9,351 nt of DNA, taken from the NCBI GenBank assembly GCA_031293105.1, contig JAUMSA010000145.1:1-9351 (forward strand), written 5' to 3'. Source of the stretch: Butyricicoccus sp. GTDB taxonomy: Bacteria; Bacillota; Clostridia; Oscillospirales; Butyricicoccaceae. The translations under genes and the position numbers were made by a program. The notes below the pieces were generated by a model. The model made no database searches. It saw only the letters and a program-made list of their open reading frames with translations, and was not told where the DNA came from. Below are positions 1 through 6,139 of this stretch, one piece after another (positions within the stretch are counted from its first letter, which is position 1; each line of letters begins with the position of its first letter).

Positions 1-2
1 GT

Positions 3-440
3 TTATCCGAGTTCCTGCCAGTTGGCGGGATAGACGAAATAAGCATACCGGGCAAAAGTCGGGGTCTGGAAATGGATGTGGCTGCCTTTGGGGATGTAAA
101 TGATATCGCCCGGGCCGCCTTGGATGACCCGACCGTCGATCTCGATCTCCAATTCGCCTTCGATGACCATATCATATTCGTCATAGGTCAGCGTCCATTC
201 AAAACTGGTGTGATCCAGTTCCATCACTCCGGCGCCCATGCGCGGCGCCTCTTCCAGCGTCACCAGATCCTTTAAGCGGACGCCATCCTGTTCAAACGGT
301 TCGCATTTGACCGTGGAAGTCCGGATGCCGATGATGCCGCTGGGATCGATATGCTTTTCAAAATCACACGACGGCTGCGCCATGGTTTCGCGGATGACCT
401 TTTCCACGATCTCACGGATCAAAGCTTCACTTACATTCAT
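3..440 (-). CDS. eutQ: EutQ-type cupin protein, short form with N-terminal encapsulation-like helix
   Basis: A 145-residue cupin matching the C-terminal domain of EutQ. Diagnostic stretches are FEWTLTYDEYDMVIEGELEIEIDG (about 80-103, enteric EutQ has PWTLNYDEIDMVLEGEL), GGPGDIIYIPKGSHIHF and the C-terminal PANWQ. The usual cupin metal-binding histidines are replaced (WTLTYDE), as in other EutQ proteins. Enteric EutQ is about 230 residues and has been reported to have acetate kinase activity; here about 90 N-terminal residues are absent and replaced by an amphipathic helix (MNVSEALIREIVEKVIRETM, 1-20). Whether the short form keeps the kinase activity is unknown. ATG at 438-440 is chosen since AAAGGGA (451-457) is 10 bases away; an in-frame GTG at 444-446 would be only 4 bases from it. 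The stop lies at the window edge; the operon may continue further. Confidence 0.92.
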   Translation of the reverse strand: MNVSEALIREIVEKVIRETMAQPSCDFEKHIDPSGIIGIRTSTVKCEPFEQDGVRLKDLVTLEEAPRMGAGVMELDHTSFEWTLTYDEYDMVIEGELEIEIDGRVIQGGPGDIIYIPKGSHIHFQTPTFARYAYFVYPANWQELG

Positions 441-450
441 AAGCACACAA

Positions 451-457
451 TCCCTTT
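451..457 (-). promoter_or_regulatory. Ribosome binding site of eutQ
   Basis: AAAGGGA on the minus strand, 10 bases from ATG at 438-440 and only 4 from the in-frame GTG at 444-446. It is weaker than most others in the operon and favours the ATG. Confidence 0.55.
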
Positions 458-461
458 CTTC

Positions 462-1652
462 TTACTTGTTTGCGCTTTCGATCTTGCTGAGCAGCTTGGG
501 AGCGAGTGCATTGGCCACGATCAGTGCCGTGATACCGGCAACCAGCTTGCCGACGATAACCGGGAAGATCATCTCCTGGTTGTTGCCGGCCGTAAAGCCG
601 AGGTGGTCACCGAATACGAAGGCAGCCGATACGGCGAATGCGACGTTCAGCAGCTTGCCCTTGGGGTTCATCTGGTCCATGATGTTGAACATGGCGATGT
701 TGTTAGCCAGGTTGGCCACCAGGCCAGCCGAGCCCTTATCGTTCATGCCGAATGCAGCGCCGATCTTGTTGAGCGCACCACCGAAGGTCTTGGTAATCCA
801 CTTGACCATGGGGAAGGCGCCAATCAGGACAATACCGATCTGGCCGCAGGTGAGCAGGCCGGAGTTGAGCGGCGTCATACCGATTTCCGGGTCGACCGTG
901 GACATCACGTCGAACAGCGGGAACATAATGCCGGTAATCTGCTGGAAGACAGCAATGGCGGTAAAGATCGTGATGACGATGGTAACGCCGGTGCCGAATA
1001 CGTTAAAGCCACGGATCATAGCAGCCGGGGCAAACCACAGGCCGATGACGATCAGGGCCGCGATGATGATAACCGGAACCAGGTTGATGAGGATGGTGCC
1101 GATGGACAGCTTATAAGGCGTCATATTCATGACCAGGCCGCCAGCGATACAGCCGAGCGGAATGGTAATCATACCGGCCAGAACGCCGGCACCCAGATAC
1201 GAGCGGTCCTCTTTCTTGATGATGCCCAGCGCAACCGGGATGGTAAATACAATGGTCGGGCCCATCATGGTGCCCAGGATAAGGCCGGCAAAGTTGCCGA
1301 TCGCTTCGTTGCTTGCCAGCTGCATGGCCAGCGGATAGCCGCCCATATCGCAGGCGAGCAGGGTGGTAGCAAACATGGACGCATCTGCGCCGATGGCGGT
1401 GTAGATCGGCTTGAGGATCGGCCCTAAAATTTCGGCCAGAACCGGTGCCGCCGCCACAACGCCGGCCATGGACAGCGCCAGCGGGCCAATGGCGTTGAAG
1501 CCTTCTTCAAATTGTTCGCCGTAACCATATTTGTTGCCCAGAATCTTGTCGATCGCACCGACGACCATAAAGATCATCATGATCATCATAATGACCGAGT
1601 TGATCGAAATGTTGCTGACCCAAGCCTGTACGCTTTCGGTGAATACACTCAT
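462..1652 (-). CDS. eutH: EutH ethanolamine permease
   Basis: A 396-residue, very hydrophobic inner-membrane protein matching EutH, which helps ethanolamine enter the cell when the external amount of uncharged amine is low. I count about ten membrane segments, for example near residues 17-34, 53-75, 119-144, 152-176, 185-207, 217-240, 265-285 and 360-384. Family-like stretches are CDMGGYPLAMQLA (101-113), GTMMGPTIVFTIPVALG (127-143), GLVANLANNIAMF (310-322) and FGDHLGFTAGNNQEMI (347-362). Enteric EutH is of similar length. There is no signal peptide; the N-terminus leads straight into the first segment. ATG at 1650-1652 has AGGAGG at 1660-1665. The 36 bases before it are pyrimidine-rich on the + strand with no hairpin, so it is probably co-transcribed with pduT. 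It is the best evidence for ethanolamine rather than propanediol as substrate. Confidence 0.96.
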   Translation of the reverse strand: MSVFTESVQAWVSNISINSVIMMIMMIFMVVGAIDKILGNKYGYGEQFEEGFNAIGPLALSMAGVVAAAPVLAEILGPILKPIYTAIGADASMFATTLLACDMGGYPLAMQLASNEAIGNFAGLILGTMMGPTIVFTIPVALGIIKKEDRSYLGAGVLAGMITIPLGCIAGGLVMNMTPYKLSIGTILINLVPVIIIAALIVIGLWFAPAAMIRGFNVFGTGVTIVITIFTAIAVFQQITGIMFPLFDVMSTVDPEIGMTPLNSGLLTCGQIGIVLIGAFPMVKWITKTFGGALNKIGAAFGMNDKGSAGLVANLANNIAMFNIMDQMNPKGKLLNVAFAVSAAFVFGDHLGFTAGNNQEMIFPVIVGKLVAGITALIVANALAPKLLSKIESANK

Positions 1653-1688
1653 GTGTGACCCTCCTTTTTCTCTGTTTCCTCGCCCCTT

Positions 1689-2228
1689 TTACAGCAGCGT
1701 GTCGAATAGCTTGCGATCCGGACGCGGGATGACCGTGGTTTCGACCAGCAGTTCCGCATCCTTTCGTGCCGCTTCCACGGCCGCCCGGACGGCGCCGACA
1801 TCGCCGGTCAGGGTGACAAACCCTTTGCCGCCAATGGCGTAGCCGGTACGGACTTCGATCAGGGTGATATTGGCAGCCTTTGCCGCGACATCGGCCGCCA
1901 CGATCGCCGAGGCGATGGAGTAAAACTCCAGAACGCCCACCGCGCCGCGGGTCTCGACCGGATTGGTCATGCTGATGGCCGGGATGAGCTGCTCATGTAC
2001 ATTGGGAAGCATCAGCGTATCGACGACCAGTTCGCCGCCGCGTTTGCGGCCTTCCTCCATGGCCGCGCGCACGTCGCCGGTCTCCCCGCCAATGATAATC
2101 ATATACTTGCCCGGGCAAACAGTGGAGGAGCGCAGCAGCGCGACCTGTGCCGCTTTGACCATGTAATCACAGGTTTCGATGCCGCGGGCAATGCTGGTCA
2201 GTTCGATCATACCAATTGCAGTTGCCAC
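1689..2228 (-). CDS. pduT: PduT-like tandem-BMC shell protein with pore cysteine
   Basis: A 179-residue protein with two BMC domains: residues about 1-88 (AIGMIELTSIARGIETCDYMVKAA) and about 95-179 (AVGVLEFYSIASAIVAADVAAKAA, with TGDVGAVRAAVEAA and TTVIPRPD). Such proteins form trimers that mimic a hexamer. The first-domain pore loop reads SSTVCPGKY with Cys38. In Salmonella PduT Cys38 from each of three subunits coordinates a [4Fe-4S] cluster in the pore, so this one very probably does the same. It lies 3 bases after pduS, and PduS is known to bind PduT, so the pair is a likely route for electrons across the shell. The start is GTG (2226-2228), supported by AGGAGG at 2237-2242 and the exact family N-terminus. 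The second-domain pore loop is GYAIGGKGF. Confidence 0.95.
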   Translation of the reverse strand: MATAIGMIELTSIARGIETCDYMVKAAQVALLRSSTVCPGKYMIIIGGETGDVRAAMEEGRKRGGELVVDTLMLPNVHEQLIPAISMTNPVETRGAVGVLEFYSIASAIVAADVAAKAANITLIEVRTGYAIGGKGFVTLTGDVGAVRAAVEAARKDAELLVETTVIPRPDRKLFDTLL

Positions 2229-2231
2229 CGT

Positions 2232-3590
2232 TTAACCCTCCTTTTGGCTGGAGATGCGTGCTCCGGCCGCTGTGATTTCGGTAATCACGCCGGAAATGCC
2301 GGCGTGGATGTTGGCGGAAAGCCCATTTTCCGCCGCTTGTGCGATTTTTTGCCCCTTTTCCACCCGGTCGCCCACCTGGCAGATGGGCTCGGCCGGTTTG
2401 CCGATGTGCTGGGAGAAGGGGACAAAGACCGTGTCGGGCTCAAGTTCCTTGCAGGTATGGGCGTGCAGGCCGCTGTATGCGGCCAGCCCCAGCCGGGCGA
2501 TCAGCCGCTCGGTCGGGATGCGCCGCAGCGCCAATTCGCGCAGTGCCTCGGGCTCCATGTTGCGCGGCACCTGGATGCCCCGCTCGCGCAGCGCGCCCTT
2601 CATGTACTCGTTGACCTTGCGCGGGGAAAGCCCCATCGGGCAGGCGAACATCTCGCACACGCCGCACGAGCAGCAGTTGGCTGCATCGCCGAAGGCGTGC
2701 AGGAATTCGGCCTCCGATTCCAGAGTTTTTTCCCGGTACAGGTTGCGCATGACCAGATGCGGGCGGATTTGATGCCCGATCAGATAGCGCGGGCAAAGGT
2801 CAGTACACATCCGGCACTGGATGCAGGCCGACCGGGCCTGGGCGCGGATACGCTCGAGCGGGCGTGCCGACCGCTGGATGAGGTAATGCGCACGCGGCAG
2901 CACCAGGATGTTGCCCGTGGTCTTGGTGACCACGGCCTGGGCAATGGCCTGCGGGTCGGCTACCACCTTGCCCATCATCGGCCCGCCCAGGATGATGGCA
3001 TAATCGGAAATGCGGGGATGGGCGGCCGCAATGCAGTCGGTCACCGCCGTACCGATGGGCACATGCAGCATGATGGGTTCGGCCACTTCGCCCACCACCG
3101 AGAGATATTTGGAACTGACCGCCGTGCCCTCGACCAAGGCGTCGTAAATGCCCAGCAGGGTGCCGACATTGTCGACCACGGCGCCCACGTCGAGCGGCAG
3201 CCCGCGTTCGGGTACGGTTTTGCCGGTGACCAGCTGCACCATGGTCTGTTCATCGCCCGCGGGGTAGAAGGTATCCATCTCGCACAGCTCGATGGGCACG
3301 CCCGCCTGGGTGATGGCCGCGCGCAGGGCTGCGATCTCGTCCCGGTATTTGCGCTTGAGCGCAATGACAATATGGGACGCTTCCAGATGGGCCGCTACGG
3401 CCGCCGCTGCCGCCACGATGCGGTCTGCATAGGTGCGGCATAAGTATTTGTCGGTTTCGATCAAAGGCTCACATTCAGCCGCATTGACGATAAACCATTC
3501 GGCCTTGGCCTTGAGTTTTACATGCGTGGGAAAGCCCGCACCGCCTGCACCGACGATTCCGGCGTCTTTCACCGCCTCCAGCAAATTCAT
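2232..3590 (-). CDS. pduS: PduS-like flavin/iron-sulfur protein (RnfC/SLBB family)
   Basis: A 452-residue RnfC/NuoF-related protein. Salmonella PduS is a flavoprotein with two [4Fe-4S] clusters that reduces cob(III/II)alamin and supports AdoCbl recycling. In order: GAGGAGFPTHVK (14-25) and NAAECEPLIETDK (36-48), the flavin/nucleotide region; an SLBB-like segment around VVGEVAEPIMLHVPIGT (165-181) and GGPMMG (202-207); cluster motif 1, CIQCRMCTDLCP (Cys256, 259, 262, 266); cluster motif 2, CCSCGVCEMFACP (Cys306, 309, 312, 317); and a C-terminal barrel-sandwich hybrid region (about 386-440). Both ferredoxin-type motifs are intact. No membrane segments or signal peptide are seen, consistent with a soluble compartment protein. 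It directly precedes a PduT-like gene, the known partner. ATG at 3588-3590 has AAGGTGG at 3601-3607. The physiological acceptor here, corrinoid or another carrier, is not shown by sequence. Confidence 0.92.
   Translation of the reverse strand: MNLLEAVKDAGIVGAGGAGFPTHVKLKAKAEWFIVNAAECEPLIETDKYLCRTYADRIVAAAAAVAAHLEASHIVIALKRKYRDEIAALRAAITQAGVPIELCEMDTFYPAGDEQTMVQLVTGKTVPERGLPLDVGAVVDNVGTLLGIYDALVEGTAVSSKYLSVVGEVAEPIMLHVPIGTAVTDCIAAAHPRISDYAIILGGPMMGKVVADPQAIAQAVVTKTTGNILVLPRAHYLIQRSARPLERIRAQARSACIQCRMCTDLCPRYLIGHQIRPHLVMRNLYREKTLESEAEFLHAFGDAANCCSCGVCEMFACPMGLSPRKVNEYMKGALRERGIQVPRNMEPEALRELALRRIPTERLIARLGLAAYSGLHAHTCKELEPDTVFVPFSQHIGKPAEPICQVGDRVEKGQKIAQAAENGLSANIHAGISGVITEITAAGARISSQKEG
2237..2242 (-). 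promoter_or_regulatory. Ribosome binding site for the GTG start of pduT
   Basis: AGGAGG on the minus strand, 8 bases from GTG at 2226-2228. It lies within the last codons of the pduS-like gene, so pduT translation is probably coupled to it. Confidence 0.75.
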
Positions 3591-3605
3591 CCATCGTTCA
3601 CCACC

Positions 3606-3890
3606 TTATTGCAGCGCATCGGGATGCAATTCCTGGTCGTCCACAATCCCGACGACCGTGGCATCGACCGGCACGCTCATATCCCCAGCCGCGCTGCGCG
3701 CCGAGCTGCCGGCAACAATCAACACGGTTTCGCCCACCCCGGCACCGATGGTATCGGCGGCCACGATGGGGGTGCGGTCACACGAACCGTCCAAAATGTT
3801 GATGGGCTGCACGATCAGCAGCTTATAGCTTCTGAGCTTTTCGTCTTTTCGGGTCGACCAGATATTGCCGATCACCTTTGCAACTTTCAT
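3606..3890 (-). CDS. eutN: EutN/CcmL-type pentameric vertex protein (BMC-P)
   Basis: A 94-residue BMC-P protein, the usual length for the family, which forms pentamers capping the vertices of the shell. Visible family marks are MKVAKVIGNIWSTRKDEKL (1-19), YKLLIVQPIN (22-31), AADTIGAGVGETVLIVAGSSAR (about 44-65) and VDATVVGIVD (75-84). No extension or odd residue is seen. It is the only vertex protein in the window. ATG at 3888-3890 has AGGTGG at 3898-3903, just before the preceding gene's TGA stop at 3906. The TAA stop overlaps the SD of the PduS-like gene, so the pair is probably translationally coupled. In eut operons it lies among assembly genes, as here. Confidence 0.96.
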   Translation of the reverse strand: MKVAKVIGNIWSTRKDEKLRSYKLLIVQPINILDGSCDRTPIVAADTIGAGVGETVLIVAGSSARSAAGDMSVPVDATVVGIVDDQELHPDALQ

Positions 3891-3905
3891 GTCAATTCCA
3901 CCTGT

Positions 3906-4637
3906 TCATTCGTCCCGCACGAGCGAAACATTTCTTGCCTGCGCGTATTCCTTGGCCAGGTCGGTCAAAATGGCGCGTTTGCCGACATGGATGACTGTTA
4001 CATCCCGGTCATAGACCGCGCTGAGATCGCGTTCGGTGACGACGCGCTTTTCAATCGTGACTTCCCGGCCGGGCGCCGCGCACGGCGCTTCGGCGCAGGG
4101 GGCCGGACTGGGCACGGGTTCACAGGGCTCACAGGCCGCGGCCTCGCCGCACAAAATTGCGTCCTCCAGCTCGGCCAGCGGACAGATCGCCACACCCGAC
4201 TGCTGGAGCAGTGCAAGCTGCTTTTCCAGAACCGCATAATACGCGGGCGGAGCCGTTTCGGCGTACCGGTACAGTTCGACCATTTCTTTGAGGACAAAGA
4301 TTTTTTTGCCGGTCAGGATGGCTTTTTGCGCCAGACGGGTGAAGGGCGTATCGCATACGCCGCCCGCCAGCCGGGCCAGCGCTTCATTGGTCAGGCCAAA
4401 GAGGATGACCGCTTCATAGGACGCCATGTCGCAGTCGTAGTCTTTGAGCAGCGCGCATTCGGTCTGGTAATAGCTCAAAAGCCGTTCGCTTTCCAGCATG
4501 TCGTGGCAGATGCTGCCGTGTTCTTCGGTCAGGATGAGCAGCTTGGGCTTGCCGACGTCGGATACACAGGGCTCCTGCTGCGCGATCTTGGCAGATACCC
4601 GCGCAACAATCTCATCCACCAGCGCATCGAAATCCAT
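3906..4637 (-). CDS. Eut-associated protein of unknown function with terminal encapsulation-like helix and Cys/Pro linker
   Basis: A 243-residue protein found with firmicute eut genes; I recognise the context and general type but not a proven function. Four parts are visible. Residues 1-20 (MDFDALVDEIVARVSAKIAQ) form an amphipathic helix like an encapsulation peptide. Residues about 31-160 are an alpha/beta domain (KPKLLILTEEH, YEAVILFGLTNEAL, KKIFVLKEMVELYRY) that could be flavoprotein-like. Residues about 163-190 are a Cys/Pro/Ala linker with Cys163, 169, 172, 181 and 186. Residues about 193-243 are a short C-terminal domain with RAILTDLAKEYAQARNVSLV, resembling the N-terminal part of the EutT encoded two genes upstream. 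ATG at 4635-4637 is chosen for the AGGAGG at 4645-4650; an in-frame TTG at 4680-4682 would overlap eutJ and has no clear site. The flavin idea is tentative. Confidence 0.75.
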   Translation of the reverse strand: MDFDALVDEIVARVSAKIAQQEPCVSDVGKPKLLILTEEHGSICHDMLESERLLSYYQTECALLKDYDCDMASYEAVILFGLTNEALARLAGGVCDTPFTRLAQKAILTGKKIFVLKEMVELYRYAETAPPAYYAVLEKQLALLQQSGVAICPLAELEDAILCGEAAACEPCEPVPSPAPCAEAPCAAPGREVTIEKRVVTERDLSAVYDRDVTVIHVGKRAILTDLAKEYAQARNVSLVRDE

Positions 4638-4644
4638 ATGTTCC

Positions 4645-4650
4645 CCTCCT
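4645..4650 (-). promoter_or_regulatory. Ribosome binding site deciding the start of the unknown eut protein
   Basis: AGGAGG on the minus strand, 7 bases from ATG at 4635-4637. It excludes the longer reading from TTG at 4680-4682, which would overlap eutJ and has no comparable site. Confidence 0.8.
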
Positions 4651-4669
4651 TTCCCATGGTTTTCGGGGA

Positions 4670-5491
4670 TCAAACCTTGCAATTCATCGCAATTCCAGCC
4701 GGGGTGACCAGGAAGGGGTCGGCCGGTTTGATGGTCCGGATTCCGGTTTCCTTTTCAAAGATGGTCTCGATGCCGGTCAGGCAGCAGGTGCCGCCGCACA
4801 GATAAATGGTATCGACCTGGCTTTTGTCCACATACCGGTTGACGATGGAGGCCATTTTTTCAAGCACGGCCTTGACCACCGGCAAAATCTCCCGATGGCG
4901 GGCATAATCCTGCTTGATCTGTTCGGCCTCGTCAAAGGGGATGTGGTAGTTGCCGGCTAAAACCAGCGTCACATGGGTGCCGCCCGTTGGCTCATCCTCG
5001 ATCTGGATGACCTTGCCGCCCTTTAAGATGGCCAGGCCGGTCGTGCCGCCGCCGATGTCGACCACCACGCCGTCGTCGATCTGATAGATCGAGTTGGCCG
5101 CCGTCGGTTCGTCGAGGATGTTGGTGACTTCAAATCCCGCGCCTTCGGCCACATACTGGTGGGTACGCACACTGGATTCGGTGCCGGCTGGCATGGCGAT
5201 GGCGCAGTTGATGAGTTCTTCGCCGCCCAGCCGTTCTTCCAGTTTGGCCTTGAGTTCGCGCACAATGCGCAGCGCACCCGAATAATCGACGACCACACCG
5301 TCGCGCAGCACGCTCGCCGCCTGCTTTTCGCAGGCGATCGGGTTGTCCTCCTCGTCGAGCACGACCAGCACGATGTAGGCCGTGCCCAGATCCAGGCCCA
5401 CTTTGAGCTTGCTCCCCACCGGACGGAAGGTTTGGGTTTCCGAATCCTTGACACGCTGCATATAGGCGTTTACACGCTCGAGATCCATCAT
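4670..5491 (-). CDS. eutJ: EutJ, Hsp70/actin-like ATPase of the eut locus
   Basis: A 273-residue protein of the actin/Hsp70 ATPase superfamily, matching EutJ. The nucleotide-binding segments are present in order: phosphate-1 loop GLDLGTAYIVLVVLD (32-46), a connecting segment ILDEPTAANSIYQ (125-137), phosphate-2 loop VVVDIGGGTTGLAI (142-155), and adenosine motif YLCGGTCCLTGI (230-241). It has no substrate-binding domain of the DnaK kind, as usual for EutJ. Its role is not firmly established; a chaperone role in compartment or cargo assembly is the usual proposal. The first about 28 residues before the ATPase core are polar and helical, as in enteric EutJ. ATG at 5489-5491 has AAAGGGTGA (5496-5504) upstream; a second ATG follows immediately as codon 2. 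It ends 32 bases before the start chosen for the next gene. Confidence 0.92.
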   Translation of the reverse strand: MMDLERVNAYMQRVKDSETQTFRPVGSKLKVGLDLGTAYIVLVVLDEEDNPIACEKQAASVLRDGVVVDYSGALRIVRELKAKLEERLGGEELINCAIAMPAGTESSVRTHQYVAEGAGFEVTNILDEPTAANSIYQIDDGVVVDIGGGTTGLAILKGGKVIQIEDEPTGGTHVTLVLAGNYHIPFDEAEQIKQDYARHREILPVVKAVLEKMASIVNRYVDKSQVDTIYLCGGTCCLTGIETIFEKETGIRTIKPADPFLVTPAGIAMNCKV

Positions 5492-5517
5492 AGTCTCACC
5501 CTTTGCTGAAATTGCTG

Positions 5518-6129
5518 TTACTTGATAATCTTACCCAGCGTAAAACCGCTGATCAGCGCCGCGTTGGCCTCATCGAAATCGATGTGCATACGGCAGCTGA
5601 ATTTTTCGCTCACGCGGATGATGACATCCCGGAAGGTGACCGGCCGGTCGCTGAACACCTCGACCGCGACGCGCTGCTTGTCGGTCACGCCCATGATCTG
5701 CGCCACTTCGGGCGTCAGGTGGACGTGGTTGTGCGCAATGATAACGCCTTCGTCGATGGTCAGCGAGCCGCACGGGCCTTCAATCGTGATCGAGCCCGAC
5801 CCGGCCACGTCGCCCGATTCGCGCACCGGCGCTTTGACGCCCAGTTCCACGCAGTCGCTTTTGGATAGCTCGACCTGGGTGGCCGGACGGATGGGGCCTA
5901 GAATTGCGGTGCGCTCCTTGCGGCCCTTGGGGCCGACCAGGGTTACCCGTTCCTCGGACAGGAACTGTCCGGGCTGGGAGAGCGGACGCTTGGGGGTCAG
6001 TTCGGCGCCTTTGCCGAACAGAATTTCCAGATGTTCGCGCGTGAGATGGACATGGCGGGCCGAAACTTCGACTTCCACCAAGCCAGCGCGGGGGATGGCG
6101 CTGAGCACAGCCTGAATAATTTGTTCCAT
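5518..6129 (-). CDS. pduL: PduL-type phosphotransacylase
   Basis: Converts acetyl-CoA + phosphate to acetyl phosphate + CoA, recycling CoA in the compartment lumen. At 203 residues it has normal PduL length and both halves of the double-barrel fold. The metal-site histidine clusters are visible: ARHVHLT (24-30, His26/His28) and AHNHVHLTP (132-140, His133/His135/His137), followed by MHIDFDEANA (181-190, His182). Other family marks are LTPKRPLSQPGQF and ILGPIRPATQVELSKSD. It is unrelated to the Pta-type EutD of enterics; firmicute eut loci use PduL in this place, sometimes named eutD. Residues 1-12 (MEQIIQAVLSAI) form a short amphipathic helix typical of the PduL N-terminal encapsulation peptide. 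ATG at 6127-6129; the SD AGGGGG (6135-6140) touches the eutT stop codon, so translation is probably coupled. Confidence 0.96.
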   Translation of the reverse strand: MEQIIQAVLSAIPRAGLVEVEVSARHVHLTREHLEILFGKGAELTPKRPLSQPGQFLSEERVTLVGPKGRKERTAILGPIRPATQVELSKSDCVELGVKAPVRESGDVAGSGSITIEGPCGSLTIDEGVIIAHNHVHLTPEVAQIMGVTDKQRVAVEVFSDRPVTFRDVIIRVSEKFSCRMHIDFDEANAALISGFTLGKIIK

Positions 6130-6139
6130 AACATCCCCC

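Noticed and set aside
351..1427. Open frame of about 358 codons on the + strand opposite eutH
   Set aside because: Antisense to a conserved membrane protein gene; the product is highly polar with no known motif and no good start site.
1653..1688. Possible terminator or promoter between the pduT-like gene and eutH
   Set aside because: The gap is a pyrimidine-rich + strand tract with no inverted repeat. The minus-strand transcript would be purine-rich, with no U-run and no clear -35/-10 pair.
1995..3443. Long open frame of about 480 codons on the + strand opposite the pduS-like and pduT-like genes
   Set aside because: It is antisense to clearly conserved genes, has no recognisable domain, is rich in His/Gly/Arg/Asp, and is explained by the high GC content and codon bias of the minus-strand genes.
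3522..4805. Open frame of about 427 codons on the + strand
   Set aside because: It runs antisense across four real genes and their junctions, and its composition is that of a shadow of GC-rich coding sequence.
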